In this document: positions 16,566-25,876 of the stretch, one piece after another
How positions within the stretch are numbered: the stretch's first letter is position 1
Layout of the letters: each line of letters begins with the position of its first letter
Assembly: GCA_903858935.1 (NCBI GenBank)
Contig: CAIOKO010000249.1
Span: 1-37,634 of the forward strand
DNA from: an uncultured Schlesneria sp.
GTDB lineage: Bacteria; Planctomycetota; Planctomycetia; Planctomycetales; Planctomycetaceae
Length of the DNA: 37,634 nt
Reading direction: 5' to 3'
The notes under the pieces: generated by a model
Databases searched by the model: none
What the model saw: the letters and a program-made list of their open reading frames with translations, nothing else
What the model was told of the DNA's origin: nothing
Translations under genes and position numbers: made by a program

Positions 16566-19500
16566 ATGCTTTTGCCCTCCTGCCGTTTGTTTGTGCTGTT
16601 GATCGTCCTGACCTGTCTTGCTGGTCACCAGGTTGCGTTTGCCCAGAAGGTACCGGACGGCTTCAAAGCAGAATTGTTGTATGGCGTCCCTGAGATCGAG
16701 CACCCTTCCGTTGTGACTTGTGATGATGTCGGGAATCTGTTCGTCGGCGAAGATCCGATGGACATGCGAGGTCCGACGAATAAGGAATTCGATCGGGTTC
16801 TTTACATCGTGTTCGATCAGGAAGGGAAACCGGTTCGCAAGACCGTCTTCTGTGAGAACCTGTCTGCCGTGTTCGGTTTAATATGGCATGAGGGGGCGCT
16901 TTACGTGATGCATGCCCCGCATTACACGATGTTCAAGGACACTGATGGCGACGGCGTGGCTGATGTTCGCAAGGATCTGGCAGATGGGTTTGGTCCGACG
17001 CCTGGAATTCATGGGTTTAACGATCACGTCGTAACGGGAACCCGGATGGGTCTGGATGGTCGGGTTTATATCTCGGTTGGTGATACCGGAATTCAAAAAG
17101 CGACTGGCAACGACGGTTCGTCGATCACGCTCGAAGGCGGCGGCGTGGTCCGAATGACACTTGATGGACGGCAACTGGAAATCGTCACCAGTGGGACACG
17201 TAATCATCTGGATGTGGCGATGGACTCACTGGACAACATTTTCACGTATGACAACACCGATGATGGACTGGGGTGGTGGACTCGGTTTACGCTGCATGTG
17301 CCGAGCGGCTATTACGGGTATCCCTACGATTATCACACTCGGACAGACCGGCATCTTCCTCGGATCAGCGAGCATGGCGGTGGTTCGCCCGTCGGTGGCG
17401 CCTGCTATCGCGAAGCGGCCTGGCCGAAAAAGTATGTTGACTCTCCTTTCTTCTGTGAATGGGGCAAAGGAAAGATTCAATTCTTTAAATTGAAGAAAAA
17501 AGGAGCCTCGTTCGAGGCCGAGATCGAGGACTTTATGGTCAAGGAAGGGACAGAAGAATTTCGACCGCTTGACCTTTGTTTCAGCCCGGATGGCCGACAC
17601 ATGTACGTCGCCGATTGGAACTACAGCGGCTGGGTCAACAAAAAGCAGGCAGGCCGACTGTTCCGCGTGACCTATGTTGGAACGGATGTCACATCAGAAC
17701 CAGCGAGAGCGCCCCAGGGCGGTCCGTTTGAAAGCTATGTTAAGTCACTCGGGCATCCGTCTCATGCGGAGCGGATGCGAGCGATGTTTGCCCTGGCGGC
17801 ATGGGGCGGAGACCAGCCGAAGGAAGCGTTCAACATGGCGCTTAAGCCCAGCGTCGGAGCCCCAAAAGTGGCAAAGATTCATGCGATCTGGCTGGCAGAA
17901 CAATTGGCATCGCGACCGGAAAACGCCTACTATTCGCCTGTCAAAGACTGGTTGCAGGCATTAAAAGACGCCGAACCAGATGTCCGGGCTCAGGCAGCTC
18001 GAGCACTTGGCTTGCGCCGTGCTGCCCAAGCCATTCAATCATTGTCGAGTTTGTTAACGGATGATTCCGATCCTGCGGTTCGGCTTCAGGCGGCGATTGC
18101 GCTTGGCCGAATCGGCAATCCAACTTCAGATATCAAGTGGGTGAGTGTCGATTCCGGACAACGTGGCGTCATCCTGCCCAGGATTGACGAGACGACGATG
18201 GCTCCTTTGGGAACCGGGGATACGGGAATTGCGCACACATTTTTCCTGGCATTGGGAGACGAGGACGATTACGTTCGCCATGTTGTGATTCAGTCACTGA
18301 GGACGGTGAATAACTGGGGCGAGGCGCCGAAATCGTTACGAAGTGAAAGTCTCAGGATACGACAGGGAACGCTACTGGCATTAACCGGATCATTTGACGA
18401 ATCGGCGGTGGCGGTACTGCGAGATTTCGTGCTTGGGGCGGCCGGTCCTGCCTCGGCCGAGGAACTGGCTAAAGCGGTTGAGGCGGTCGCGGAAGTCCAT
18501 CGCCGATCGGATCCTTATACCAAAGGCTGGTGGGGTACCCAGCCCGCCAAAGGTCAGCCCGCTCGACCCCGGAAAAACGACTGGTCGGGGACTGTCGCAG
18601 TGCTGGCGACCTTGAGAGACGCTGCCGGTTCGGTGAATCCGGCCGTGAAGATCGCGGCGATCAAAGCCTGGCGAGACGTCATTGATCCCGCAGCATTACC
18701 AATCCTGCGAACTCTGACTGCGCCTGGCAATGATCGAGAGGTTCGCCGTGAAGCGGTTACGACACTCGCCACGCTGAAGGATAAAGAGGTAATCAGCTTG
18801 TTCGCGAATATCGCGGGTGACGCTGCGTCCGAAGATGCACTGCGACAGGAAGCGGTCAAAGGAATTACGGCCATCGGATCCCCCGAGGCTATTGAGCAAT
18901 TGGTCAAGATCGTCGCTGCCGATGCCAGTTCCGAACAATTGACCGGGCTGGCATTCGAGTCGTTGGCGACGCTCAAGCCCGAAGGCGCGATCGCCGTCAC
19001 CGAGCGACGGCTATCCGATTCTCGCGCAAGTGTCCGTTCGGCAGCGGCCAAGGCTCTTGGAGCGATTCGAGGGTCGAGCGCATCGACTCCCCTGATCCCG
19101 TTATTAAACGATCCCGATCTTGCGGTGTCGAAGAATGTGCTGGCGACGCTTGGGCAGGTTAAGTCACCCGACGCAGTTCCCGCCATGATTCTCGCGGCGA
19201 CCAATCCCGCATTGAAATTCGAAGCACAGCAGGCTTTGGCGATGATGCCTGATCGACGGGCGTTGCCGTTGTATCTGGATGGTTTGGTCAGTCCGAACAA
19301 TGACCTGAGGAAATCCTCACTGGACGCATTAGCTGCCTTGCGCAATGTTGTTGGTCCTGACATCATCAAATTGCACGAGTTAAACGAACTGCCGAATGGA
19401 GCGAGGGGACCGTTGCAGGCTGTCTTTTCTGCACCGGCACCAATTCAAAGATGGCAATTGGCCGGGCCGTTTCCGAAGGAGGGGGAATTTCCCAAGTTCG

Positions 19501-20405
19501 ACGTCAGTCAGGCTGCAGACTTGCAACAGGAATTTGCGGTCGGTGACCAGCGTTTGAAATGGAAAGAGGTTTCCACTACCGACAAACAAGGTCGTTTCAA
19601 CGCAGGTAATCTGCTCGGCAGCAGCGGCGACATGTGGGCGATGGCCTATGCCGCCATAGAAGCGGACAGTGACGGACCTCGATCGCTGGTTCTCGGAAGT
19701 GATGATCAGGCAGTGTTGTTTGTGAATGGTCAACAGGTCTACGAATTTCTTGGGAATCGGGGCTGGGGAGCGGAGCAGGGAACGATTTCTGTAGATCTGA
19801 AAAAGGGGATTAATCACGTCTGGTTCAAGACCGGTAATACCGGTGGCGGCTGGGAATTCAGTCTGGCGGTCCGGACCAGAGAAGCGAAGTACGCATTCCT
19901 GTACGAGAACGTCGTACCAAAACTCGATATCGGCGCGTACTCGCAATTCGCCACGAAGAATGCCGGTAACGCCGTTCGAGGAAAAGTGATATTTGAAGAT
20001 CCAAAAGGGGTCGCCTGTGCGAAATGTCATTCGGTCGGAGGCGTCGGCGGAAAGATCGGTCCCGATCTGATTGGAATCGCCGCGAAGTACCCGCGCGAAG
20101 AACTGATCCGGTCTGTCCTCGAACCCTCGAATCGCATTGCAAACGGCTACGACGTCTATGTGGTGGTCACGAATAGTGGGGTGGTGTTTAATGGTCTGCT
20201 GAAGTCAGAAAGCCCGGAAGGGGTCGAGTTGCTGGATGGCAAAGGGGATCTTCACAAGATTGCCGCATCAGAAATCGAAGAGAAATCACGTAGCCTCGTG
20301 TCTCTAATGCCCAACGGTTTAAAGGACGGCCTGACCCTGGAAGACTTTGCCGATATCATTGCATATCTGGACAGCCTCAAGCAGCAACCGACGGGGACGA
20401 AATAG
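16566..20405 (+). CDS. Secreted PVC-type dehydrogenase-like protein: beta-propeller, HEAT repeats, C-terminal cytochrome c
   Basis: A 1279-residue exported protein with a signal peptide (residues ~1-26, ending VAFAQ). Residues ~30-370 match the PVC 'membrane-bound dehydrogenase' propeller (VPDGFKAELLYGVPEIEHPS, NDHVVTGTRMGLDGRVYISVGD read in parts, FSPDGRHMYVADWNYSGW). Residues ~390-960 are HEAT/PBS-lyase-type repeats (DAEPDVRAQAARALGLRRA). Residues ~985-1115 form a beta domain with SDDQAVLFVNGQQVYEF, like PA14/jelly-roll modules. The end is a PVC haem-binding domain with Cys1151, Cys1154 and His1155 in CAKCH, and Met1248 in SLMPNGL as likely axial ligand. It probably oxidises a sugar or alcohol at or outside the cell envelope, passing electrons to the haem; the substrate is unknown. 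It is transcribed alone. Confidence 0.9.
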   Translation: MLLPSCRLFVLLIVLTCLAGHQVAFAQKVPDGFKAELLYGVPEIEHPSVVTCDDVGNLFVGEDPMDMRGPTNKEFDRVLYIVFDQEGKPVRKTVFCENLSAVFGLIWHEGALYVMHAPHYTMFKDTDGDGVADVRKDLADGFGPTPGIHGFNDHVVTGTRMGLDGRVYISVGDTGIQKATGNDGSSITLEGGGVVRMTLDGRQLEIVTSGTRNHLDVAMDSLDNIFTYDNTDDGLGWWTRFTLHVPSGYYGYPYDYHTRTDRHLPRISEHGGGSPVGGACYREAAWPKKYVDSPFFCEWGKGKIQFFKLKKKGASFEAEIEDFMVKEGTEEFRPLDLCFSPDGRHMYVADWNYSGWVNKKQAGRLFRVTYVGTDVTSEPARAPQGGPFESYVKSLGHPSHAERMRAMFALAAWGGDQPKEAFNMALKPSVGAPKVAKIHAIWLAEQLASRPENAYYSPVKDWLQALKDAEPDVRAQAARALGLRRAAQAIQSLSSLLTDDSDPAVRLQAAIALGRIGNPTSDIKWVSVDSGQRGVILPRIDETTMAPLGTGDTGIAHTFFLALGDEDDYVRHVVIQSLRTVNNWGEAPKSLRSESLRIRQGTLLALTGSFDESAVAVLRDFVLGAAGPASAEELAKAVEAVAEVHRRSDPYTKGWWGTQPAKGQPARPRKNDWSGTVAVLATLRDAAGSVNPAVKIAAIKAWRDVIDPAALPILRTLTAPGNDREVRREAVTTLATLKDKEVISLFANIAGDAASEDALRQEAVKGITAIGSPEAIEQLVKIVAADASSEQLTGLAFESLATLKPEGAIAVTERRLSDSRASVRSAAAKALGAIRGSSASTPLIPLLNDPDLAVSKNVLATLGQVKSPDAVPAMILAATNPALKFEAQQALAMMPDRRALPLYLDGLVSPNNDLRKSSLDALAALRNVVGPDIIKLHELNELPNGARGPLQAVFSAPAPIQRWQLAGPFPKEGEFPKFDVSQAADLQQEFAVGDQRLKWKEVSTTDKQGRFNAGNLLGSSGDMWAMAYAAIEADSDGPRSLVLGSDDQAVLFVNGQQVYEFLGNRGWGAEQGTISVDLKKGINHVWFKTGNTGGGWEFSLAVRTREAKYAFLYENVVPKLDIGAYSQFATKNAGNAVRGKVIFEDPKGVACAKCHSVGGVGGKIGPDLIGIAAKYPREELIRSVLEPSNRIANGYDVYVVVTNSGVVFNGLLKSESPEGVELLDGKGDLHKIAASEIEEKSRSLVSLMPNGLKDGLTLEDFADIIAYLDSLKQQPTGTK

Positions 20406-20440
20406 GGCAAAGTCATGAAGGAATTATATAACAGGCCCGA

Positions 20441-20848
20441 TCAACGATCTGTTTTCTTCGACGAGGGCTTCTCGGCCTTCTTGCATGATTCTTTAACTCG
20501 GAACTTCACAATCTTCTTGATCAGGCTGAATGGAATTGCCTGATCGAGCGGAAATTGAACTGAGCCCTTTGCACTTTTGTAGGACGATAATTCGTTCTTG
20601 AATTTGTCTATTCCGGAGGACGTTGGATAAAACCCGATGTGGTTCGCAAACGCCGCGAAATGGACAAGATTTCCATTCAGCACAAACGTCGGAATTTGAT
20701 ATTTGATTGCTTCAGTCGCATCGGGTGCGGCAAGTTGAACGATAGTGCGGATCTTCTGCAGAATTTTCTGGACGTTGCTTGGAAATTGAGCGACATACAT
20801 ATCAATCGTATCGGGTCGCGATACATCCGTTTTTACGTCGTTTCGCAT
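20441..20848 (-). CDS. DUF1801 (YdhG-like) domain protein
   Basis: A 135-residue cytoplasmic protein of the DUF1801/YdhG fold, whose members have been called iron-chaperone or frataxin-like. Family features are the opening helix TIDMYVAQFPSNVQKILQKI, then PDATEAIKYQIPTFVLNGNLVHFAAFANHIGFYP read as consecutive conserved blocks, then the Ser/Gly-rich turn and KGSVQFPLDQAIPFSLIKKIV. The C-terminus is a Lys/Ser-rich tail. The gene is convergent with the haem-protein gene (35 bp between stops) and divergent from the esterase. The biochemical role is not established. Confidence 0.85.
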   Translation of the reverse strand: MRNDVKTDVSRPDTIDMYVAQFPSNVQKILQKIRTIVQLAAPDATEAIKYQIPTFVLNGNLVHFAAFANHIGFYPTSSGIDKFKNELSSYKSAKGSVQFPLDQAIPFSLIKKIVKFRVKESCKKAEKPSSKKTDR

Positions 20849-20981
20849 CCTGTTTTCTCCACTTGAGTCGGGATCTAAGATAGATCCTTTCTTGAGTTGC
20901 TCACTCTGGTTAATGTTTCGTTTTTACGAATGAGATTGAGAATAAACAATCCGCGATCCAATCAGAAAGTGTCGGGCCGTC

Positions 20982-22073
20982 ATGTTATACCGCAGTCTCG
21001 CCATCGTACTAGTCATTGTTTCGCCACTCATCGCTCAGGAAACAAGTGAGCAATTCCGCCGGCGGGATCGCAATCAGGATGGCAAGTTGACCAAGGACGA
21101 ATTCTCGGGACCGTTGTTTGATCAGATCGACACCGACAAGGATGGCGTCATCAGTGCAGAAGAAGATCGAGCGTTCGTCAGGCGTCAGGTTGCAGGTCCA
21201 GGGCAACCGCAACGAATTCCTGAAGAAATCAAAGCGGAACTCGATATCCCCTATGCAGGTACAGACAATCCTCGACAACGGCTGGATCTTTATGTGCCCA
21301 AGGCTCCCAAGGGCGATAAGCCGCTGCCAGTTGTTGTCTTCATTCACGGAGGAGGCTGGCAAGCGGGAGACAAGCGGGGTGGATTTGGAACGGTCCGTCC
21401 CCTGGTGATGACGGGGGAATATGTGGGAGTCTCTGTGGGGTATCGGCTGACGGATGAAACGATCTGGCCAGCTCAGATTCATGATTGTAAAGCGGCGATC
21501 CGATGGTTGAGGGCAAATGCCAAAAAGTACAATCTTGATCCTGACCGCATCGGTGTAACGGGAAACTCGGCCGGGGGACATCTCGTTGCGATGCTGGGGA
21601 CGAGCGGCGATGTGCCGGAACTTGAAGGGGTGCTTGGTGAGCATTTGATGGAAAGCAGTCGAGTTGCATGTGTCGTCGATCAATACGGCCCGACTGACCT
21701 ACTGGCGATGGGCGGTGCACACAACAACCCGAATTCACCGGAATCACGGCTGGTTGGTGGTGGAGCGATACAGGACAACAAAGACGCGGCTCGCAAGGCG
21801 TCGCCGATCACTTATGTTTCAAAGGGCGATCCACCATTCATGCTGATTCACGGCACAAGTGATCCGGTGGTCCCGTTTAATCAGTCCGAACTGCTTGCAG
21901 CAGCACTCAAGAAAGTCGGGGTCGAAGCGTTGATTGTACCGGTGACCGGCGGCGGACACGGAAACTTTTCGACTCCCGAGATATCTAAACGAATGCAGCA
22001 ATTCTTTGATAAGCATCTACTCAATAAAGAAGTTGCAATATCAGTGGAGCCGATCAAACAAGGAACCCGTTGA
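20982..22073 (+). CDS. Secreted EF-hand / alpha-beta hydrolase (BD-FAE-type esterase) fusion
   Basis: A 363-residue exported protein with a signal peptide ending near residue 18 (PLIAQ). Residues ~25-65 hold two EF-hand-like calcium loops, [12 protein letters not shown] and [12 protein letters not shown], each with the D-x-(N/D)-x-D-G pattern. Residues ~85-345 are an alpha/beta hydrolase of the BD-FAE/carboxylesterase group: oxyanion loop HGGGW, nucleophile Ser196 in GNSAGG, Asp294 in TSDPVVP and His326 in GGGHGNF. It probably hydrolyses an ester, such as an acetyl or feruloyl group on polysaccharide; the exact substrate is inference. Calcium may stabilise the exported enzyme. The gene ends 23 bp from a convergent gene. 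Confidence 0.87.
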   Translation: MLYRSLAIVLVIVSPLIAQETSEQFRRRDRNQDGKLTKDEFSGPLFDQIDTDKDGVISAEEDRAFVRRQVAGPGQPQRIPEEIKAELDIPYAGTDNPRQRLDLYVPKAPKGDKPLPVVVFIHGGGWQAGDKRGGFGTVRPLVMTGEYVGVSVGYRLTDETIWPAQIHDCKAAIRWLRANAKKYNLDPDRIGVTGNSAGGHLVAMLGTSGDVPELEGVLGEHLMESSRVACVVDQYGPTDLLAMGGAHNNPNSPESRLVGGGAIQDNKDAARKASPITYVSKGDPPFMLIHGTSDPVVPFNQSELLAAALKKVGVEALIVPVTGGGHGNFSTPEISKRMQQFFDKHLLNKEVAISVEPIKQGTR

Positions 22074-22096
22074 GAGTGAGATAACAATAAGAGGGG

Positions 22097-24046
22097 TCAA
22101 GGAAACAGGGCAACCGGTTCAAGCCGAGAGGCCTGCAACTTCTGACAGCAGCAGCTTTTGACCTCCGGTAGTACCTGAGACGTTGCAGGATTCGTACGGT
22201 TCCAATTATTCGGAGGCTTGATGGGAAGCGGTTCTGGTGTCTGCGTGACGGATTTCTGTTCCTGGCGTCGTTCAGAAACCAGGATTGTATTTTGCCCGCT
22301 CGCGTGTACCTGTTCTGCCGAGGTGAGGCGTATGAGGTTTACAGCCTCTCCCGCCTCCACGGCCGAAAATCTTAAGACCGTTTCTCGTTTTCCTTTAACA
22401 GTCAGACTTCCCGCGTCAAACACGACTTTTTGACCGTCTGAATGCGAGAATTGAGCGGGAAATTCGATTTCAAATTTGACCTCATGAAGAGTCACATCAC
22501 CTGTGTTTCGAACCGTGATTTCCATTTCGACATCATCCCCGACGTGGACTCGATCAAGATACTGGATGTCACACGCGAGTGCAGGGTGATATTCAATTCG
22601 CTCAGGAGGGATCGAAGGCATCTGTTGAACCTCCGGTGGCCGACTGACTTCGGTATAAGTTGAGATCTCGGCACGGGCAATGACCCGCGCTCGCTGGATC
22701 AAACGATGGCTCCCTTCAGGAACCCATTTCAACTTGAGGTCATGTTCCGCGCCTGGCAAAAGTTCCGGGAATTGGCGATGCCACCTTTTTTCACGGAGTC
22801 CCGTGTTGGGCTCGACAATGGTCTCACTGCGGGCTTCCGGAGAGGCGTCGATCACCGTCTGAAGATCGGAAAGAATCTCTTTCACTTCGATTTCGGAGAC
22901 AGCATCAGGTCCTTCATTGATGATTCGCAGATCTGATTGACTTGGTTCACCGGCCGATACGGATCTCGGCGTGAACAGTTCAATGCGTAACGCAACATCA
23001 GCAACTGCTCGTAACGTCTCATCGTATTCGTCCGCGGATGAATCCTCGTGCTCCGGACGCGAGAATGCTCCGACTGGGTCGTATGGGATTGCTTTTGAAA
23101 TGGGGACGTGGGACGACGGATGAAACAAACGCCACTTCCAGGGGCCTTCTACATGGGAAACAAGTTCACTGGGAAACCGATGAAAATTCTCTGGAAATAC
23201 GCTGTGATCTGATTGGCGAACCAGGTGTGAGCCTGGAGGAAACTTTCCCGCCGCAATGAAACGGCGCTCCATCGCTATTTCAAATGCCAGATCAGGCTGA
23301 TTTTGGCGAACCGGGACGCTTGGAAGTTCAGGCTCGAATATTGGGATCGGACGACGCGGTGGCACAGAAACGGAATCGTATCGGTTACAGTCTGAACCGA
23401 ATTCCCAGGTGGCCTGGACAAGCAGTCGCGGGTCTCGTTTTTGAATTCGAGGCTCGGATCGTTGATAGGCCAGCTCAGAACTTGAATTGAGTACTGTTCC
23501 TTTAATCGTCCGGCGATCTTGCTGAGCCTTTTTCGGGCGACTGAGATCGAGACGAACTTCGAGATTTCCCGCAGCATCCAGACGCCGATCAAACGAATTT
23601 TGATTAGAATCCTTTGGGACGTGCCGATTTCGTGATGTTGTCTTTCTGGAAGCGTAAAGGCGACTGTCGAGCTGAATGTCTTCGATTTTCGGAGCCGGTT
23701 GATCAGGAACGAACAAGTGGGCAACTCGCCAGTGATCTTGCACAGTCCAATCATGAATCAATTCAAGATCGCGCCGATTGAGGTTTTCATTTGACCGCGA
23801 CGCCAACGCGTGCGTGCGGTTCTGCGAAGTGACATTGACCAGTGAAATGAACATGGCGATGGTCATCAGAACGGCCAAGGTTCCAACTGCCGTAACAAAA
23901 TACCAGGCTGGAGATTCTCGAAATCCTTTCGCGATTCGAGCGACAACGTTATCGAGCCAGCTCAGTCCGTGAATCACTTCATGCGCGAACCAGCGCAATG
24001 GATAAGGCAATTCCCGTAAAATGAGAGACCACAGGCGCGATCGCAC
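22097..24046 (-). CDS. Single-pass membrane protein with two DUF11/CARDB-like beta-sandwich domains
   Basis: A 649-residue protein of unknown function. Residues ~47-72 (AWYFVTAVGTLAVLMTIAMF and following) form one transmembrane helix after a ~45-residue basic cytoplasmic N-terminus. A long, Arg/Pro-rich, probably disordered segment follows (~75-355). Two beta-sandwich domains of the DUF11/CARDB kind come next: about 360-475 (IELFTPRSVSAGEPSQSDLR, then INEGPDAVSEIEV) and about 495-590 (DRVHVGDDVEMEITVRNTGD, then LHEVKFEIEFP). The tail includes three consecutive Cys (SCCCQKL). Such domains are typical of extracellular or envelope proteins; no enzyme motif is visible. It is convergent with the esterase and divergent from the ferredoxin gene. 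Confidence 0.75.
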   Translation of the reverse strand: MRSRLWSLILRELPYPLRWFAHEVIHGLSWLDNVVARIAKGFRESPAWYFVTAVGTLAVLMTIAMFISLVNVTSQNRTHALASRSNENLNRRDLELIHDWTVQDHWRVAHLFVPDQPAPKIEDIQLDSRLYASRKTTSRNRHVPKDSNQNSFDRRLDAAGNLEVRLDLSRPKKAQQDRRTIKGTVLNSSSELAYQRSEPRIQKRDPRLLVQATWEFGSDCNRYDSVSVPPRRPIPIFEPELPSVPVRQNQPDLAFEIAMERRFIAAGKFPPGSHLVRQSDHSVFPENFHRFPSELVSHVEGPWKWRLFHPSSHVPISKAIPYDPVGAFSRPEHEDSSADEYDETLRAVADVALRIELFTPRSVSAGEPSQSDLRIINEGPDAVSEIEVKEILSDLQTVIDASPEARSETIVEPNTGLREKRWHRQFPELLPGAEHDLKLKWVPEGSHRLIQRARVIARAEISTYTEVSRPPEVQQMPSIPPERIEYHPALACDIQYLDRVHVGDDVEMEITVRNTGDVTLHEVKFEIEFPAQFSHSDGQKVVFDAGSLTVKGKRETVLRFSAVEAGEAVNLIRLTSAEQVHASGQNTILVSERRQEQKSVTQTPEPLPIKPPNNWNRTNPATSQVLPEVKSCCCQKLQASRLEPVALFP

Positions 24047-24334
24047 GGTATTGCCTTCCTTCGGCCAGCGATCGGAATTCGACGTTTTCCGATCAGCTTC
24101 GACTCCCTTCGATTTTCCGCCGGCTTGGCTTAGTACAAAATTCCATGCCAGCCACGGCGATTCTTACGTCATATTGAAATGGTTATCAGAATTCGCTGAC
24201 GAGTAAAAGAGAGGATTCTTGAGCCAGAGAATTCGTTTGCTGCGTTTCTTGACGGTCAATTTCGCTCGCGCTAAGATTCATGTAATCGACGGCTCTTCTT
24301 TTTTCGGAAATTGTTTCGTAAAAAGAGCCATCCT

Positions 24335-24350
24335 CGTGACCTTTGTCACA
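24335..24350. promoter_or_regulatory. CRP/FNR-type palindrome upstream of the ferredoxin gene
   Basis: CGTGACCTTTGTCACA reads as GTGAC-4-GTCAC and matches the TGTGA-N6-TCACA pattern of CRP/FNR-family operators at nine of ten defined positions. It lies 46 bp before the ferredoxin ATG. No regulator is encoded nearby, so function is inference. Confidence 0.4.
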
Positions 24351-24395
24351 GGAAATCCGCAACTTAGAATTTTTTTCAGGGAAAGTGAGCTTTCA

Positions 24396-24695
24396 ATGAC
24401 ACACGTGGTGGCAGAACCCTGTTTCAACTGCAAGTACACCGATTGTGTGACCGTTTGCCCCGTCGAATGTTTTTACGAGGGCGAAGCAATGTTATTCATC
24501 CACCCGGAAGAATGCATTGATTGCGAAGCATGCGTCCCGGAATGTCCACCGGCTGCAATTTTCCATCAGGATAATCTTCCAGCCGAATGGGCAGATTACA
24601 CAGCATTGAATGCCGAAATGTCGATGAGTGAAGATGCAGGATGCCCTAACATCACCGAACGCAAAGACCCGATGGGTCCACCAATCCAGAAATAG
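24396..24695 (+). CDS. fdxA: 7Fe (3Fe-4S/4Fe-4S) ferredoxin, FdxA type
   Basis: A 99-residue low-potential electron carrier. The first cluster site reads CFNCKYTDCVTVCPVECFYEG; in FdxA proteins this arrangement binds a [3Fe-4S] cluster with one Cys donated to the second. The second site CIDCEACVPECPPAAI is a canonical CxxCxxCxxxCP motif for [4Fe-4S]. The family tail LPAEWADYTALNAEMS follows. I took the ATG at 24396 because MTHVVAEPCFNC is the family start; the open frame upstream to 24219 contains no conserved sequence. The partner enzyme is not encoded nearby. A CRP/FNR-like palindrome lies upstream. Confidence 0.93.
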   Translation: MTHVVAEPCFNCKYTDCVTVCPVECFYEGEAMLFIHPEECIDCEACVPECPPAAIFHQDNLPAEWADYTALNAEMSMSEDAGCPNITERKDPMGPPIQK

Positions 24696-24844
24696 TAAGA
24701 GTATCGTAGCTGTTTGCTCTTGTTTTTAAGCCGCTTTCAGCCCGAAATCCTCTAAAGATTTCTTCACTGCTGGCTATTCATGCATGCCTGCCACGCTCAG
24801 CTTGCGTCTGGAAGGTGAATTGAAATAACCGGTCGGAAAACAAA

Positions 24845-24889
24845 AAACACCACACCCGCCGACTGGCAAGTGTGGTGTTTCTGTTTATT
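24845..24889. terminator. Bidirectional terminator between fdxA and the lipoprotein gene
   Basis: AAACACCACAC (24845-24855) pairs perfectly with GTGTGGTGTTT (24870-24880) around a 14-nt loop. A-rich sequence on the left and T-rich sequence on the right give a U-run on both strands. It sits between the two convergent genes. Confidence 0.8.
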
Positions 24890-24896
24890 TCTTGGC

Positions 24897-25487
24897 TTAT
24901 TGGTTCGTTTGTGGCCCAGCACATCGAATCAGATGATCGTGGTCGATGTAGACGACCTGAATCGATTCATCCAGATGGCGGAACGGAACCGGCCAGTCAG
25001 ATCGTTTGATCAAGTCGTAGTAGACAGTGCACTTGTAGTGGCAGTGGTGCAGTCGAGCAGGTCCGGCGAGTGGGAAGAACCGGCAGTCATCCATGCGATC
25101 GACGATTGGTTCAGTCACGATTTTCACATTATTTCGAGCCGTTTCAGCGAAGAACGGCCAGCCACCGGACGTTTCGTTCGGCAGCGTTCTCATCACTTCA
25201 TCCGCACTCGGCGGATCCTGACAGAAGATTGGGGCATGTTCCCCTTCCACAGGATCAAGAATCGGTACTTTGTCGTAACGTTCTTCCCTGATGTACGCGT
25301 CTTCGATCATCTCGCTGTAGTACGGGCTGACCGGAATCAGCGGCGTCGTACCATAGAACGCGCTCAATGTGAAAGCCATGGTCAGCAATCTGCCGAACAG
25401 GATACATCCACTGTTGCTCATCGTCATTAACGCGATGGCAGCGAGAAGAGTCAATCGTTTCGTAACCGAGCCAGGCTTCGTCATCAT
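24897..25487 (-). CDS. Putative lipoprotein, conserved-hypothetical type
   Basis: About 196 residues. The N-terminus TKRLTLLAAIALMTMSNSGC has the positive charge, hydrophobic core and Cys of a lipoprotein signal. The mature part has no recognised domain; it includes an acidic/tyrosine-rich stretch (YYSEMIEDAYIREERYDKVP), a HHCHYKCTVYYD segment and an Asp/His-rich end (VYIDHDHLIRC). I chose the tandem ATGs at 25487/25484, behind GGAGAGAA, over the longer frame to 25610; the second ATG has the better Shine-Dalgarno spacing. It ends 16 bp after the bidirectional terminator. A membrane-anchored envelope role is inferred from the signal only. Confidence 0.72.
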   Translation of the reverse strand: MMTKPGSVTKRLTLLAAIALMTMSNSGCILFGRLLTMAFTLSAFYGTTPLIPVSPYYSEMIEDAYIREERYDKVPILDPVEGEHAPIFCQDPPSADEVMRTLPNETSGGWPFFAETARNNVKIVTEPIVDRMDDCRFFPLAGPARLHHCHYKCTVYYDLIKRSDWPVPFRHLDESIQVVYIDHDHLIRCAGPQTNQ

Positions 25488-25732
25488 TTCTCTCCGGCAG
25501 TTCCCGAACCCGCTGAAATGGCGATCATGGGACCGTGTGTAGCTTATGTATCGAATGTTCCGGCTGAAGACTTGCGAGATTTTTCCGATTTTGCGGGTTG
25601 TAACCGGCATCTTTTGAGAATCTGCGTCAAAACCCTAGAGACTTGCGTTCTCTATGTACGAGGATTCTCGCGTGATGGATTCAGTCCCGTGCCCTTCACT
25701 CGAATCTGATCAGGTTTGATCAGAAATAAGAG

Positions 25733-25767
25733 AAACGTCTGCAGCAGCAGTGCCACCACAGACGTTT
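25733..25767 (-). terminator. Terminator of the BON-domain gene
   Basis: On the minus strand AAACGTCTG (25767-25759) pairs with CAGACGTTT (25741-25733) and is followed by TCTCTTATTTCTG, a loose T-run. It lies ~110 bp after the BON gene stop. Confidence 0.5.
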
Positions 25768-25825
25768 AGCCATTCGGGTACCGTTTTCACCGCAGCAGCG
25801 GAATGTGTGTGAGAAGCCTGGATGG

Positions 25826-25852
25826 ACGGTCATAGAGAGGCTCTATGACCGT
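25826..25852. other. Perfect 12-bp inverted repeat after the BON gene
   Basis: ACGGTCATAGAG (25826-25837) pairs perfectly with CTCTATGACCGT (25841-25852) around a 3-nt loop. It lies 24 bp beyond the BON gene stop and has no T-run on the minus strand. It could be an mRNA-stabilising 3' structure. Confidence 0.6.
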
Positions 25853-25876
25853 TTAAAACACCCAGACAACCCATGA

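Noticed and set aside
18554-19369. Minus-strand open frame of 271 codons inside the haem-protein gene
   Set aside because: It is a shadow of the HEAT-repeat region, Ala/Ser-rich with no independent start signal.
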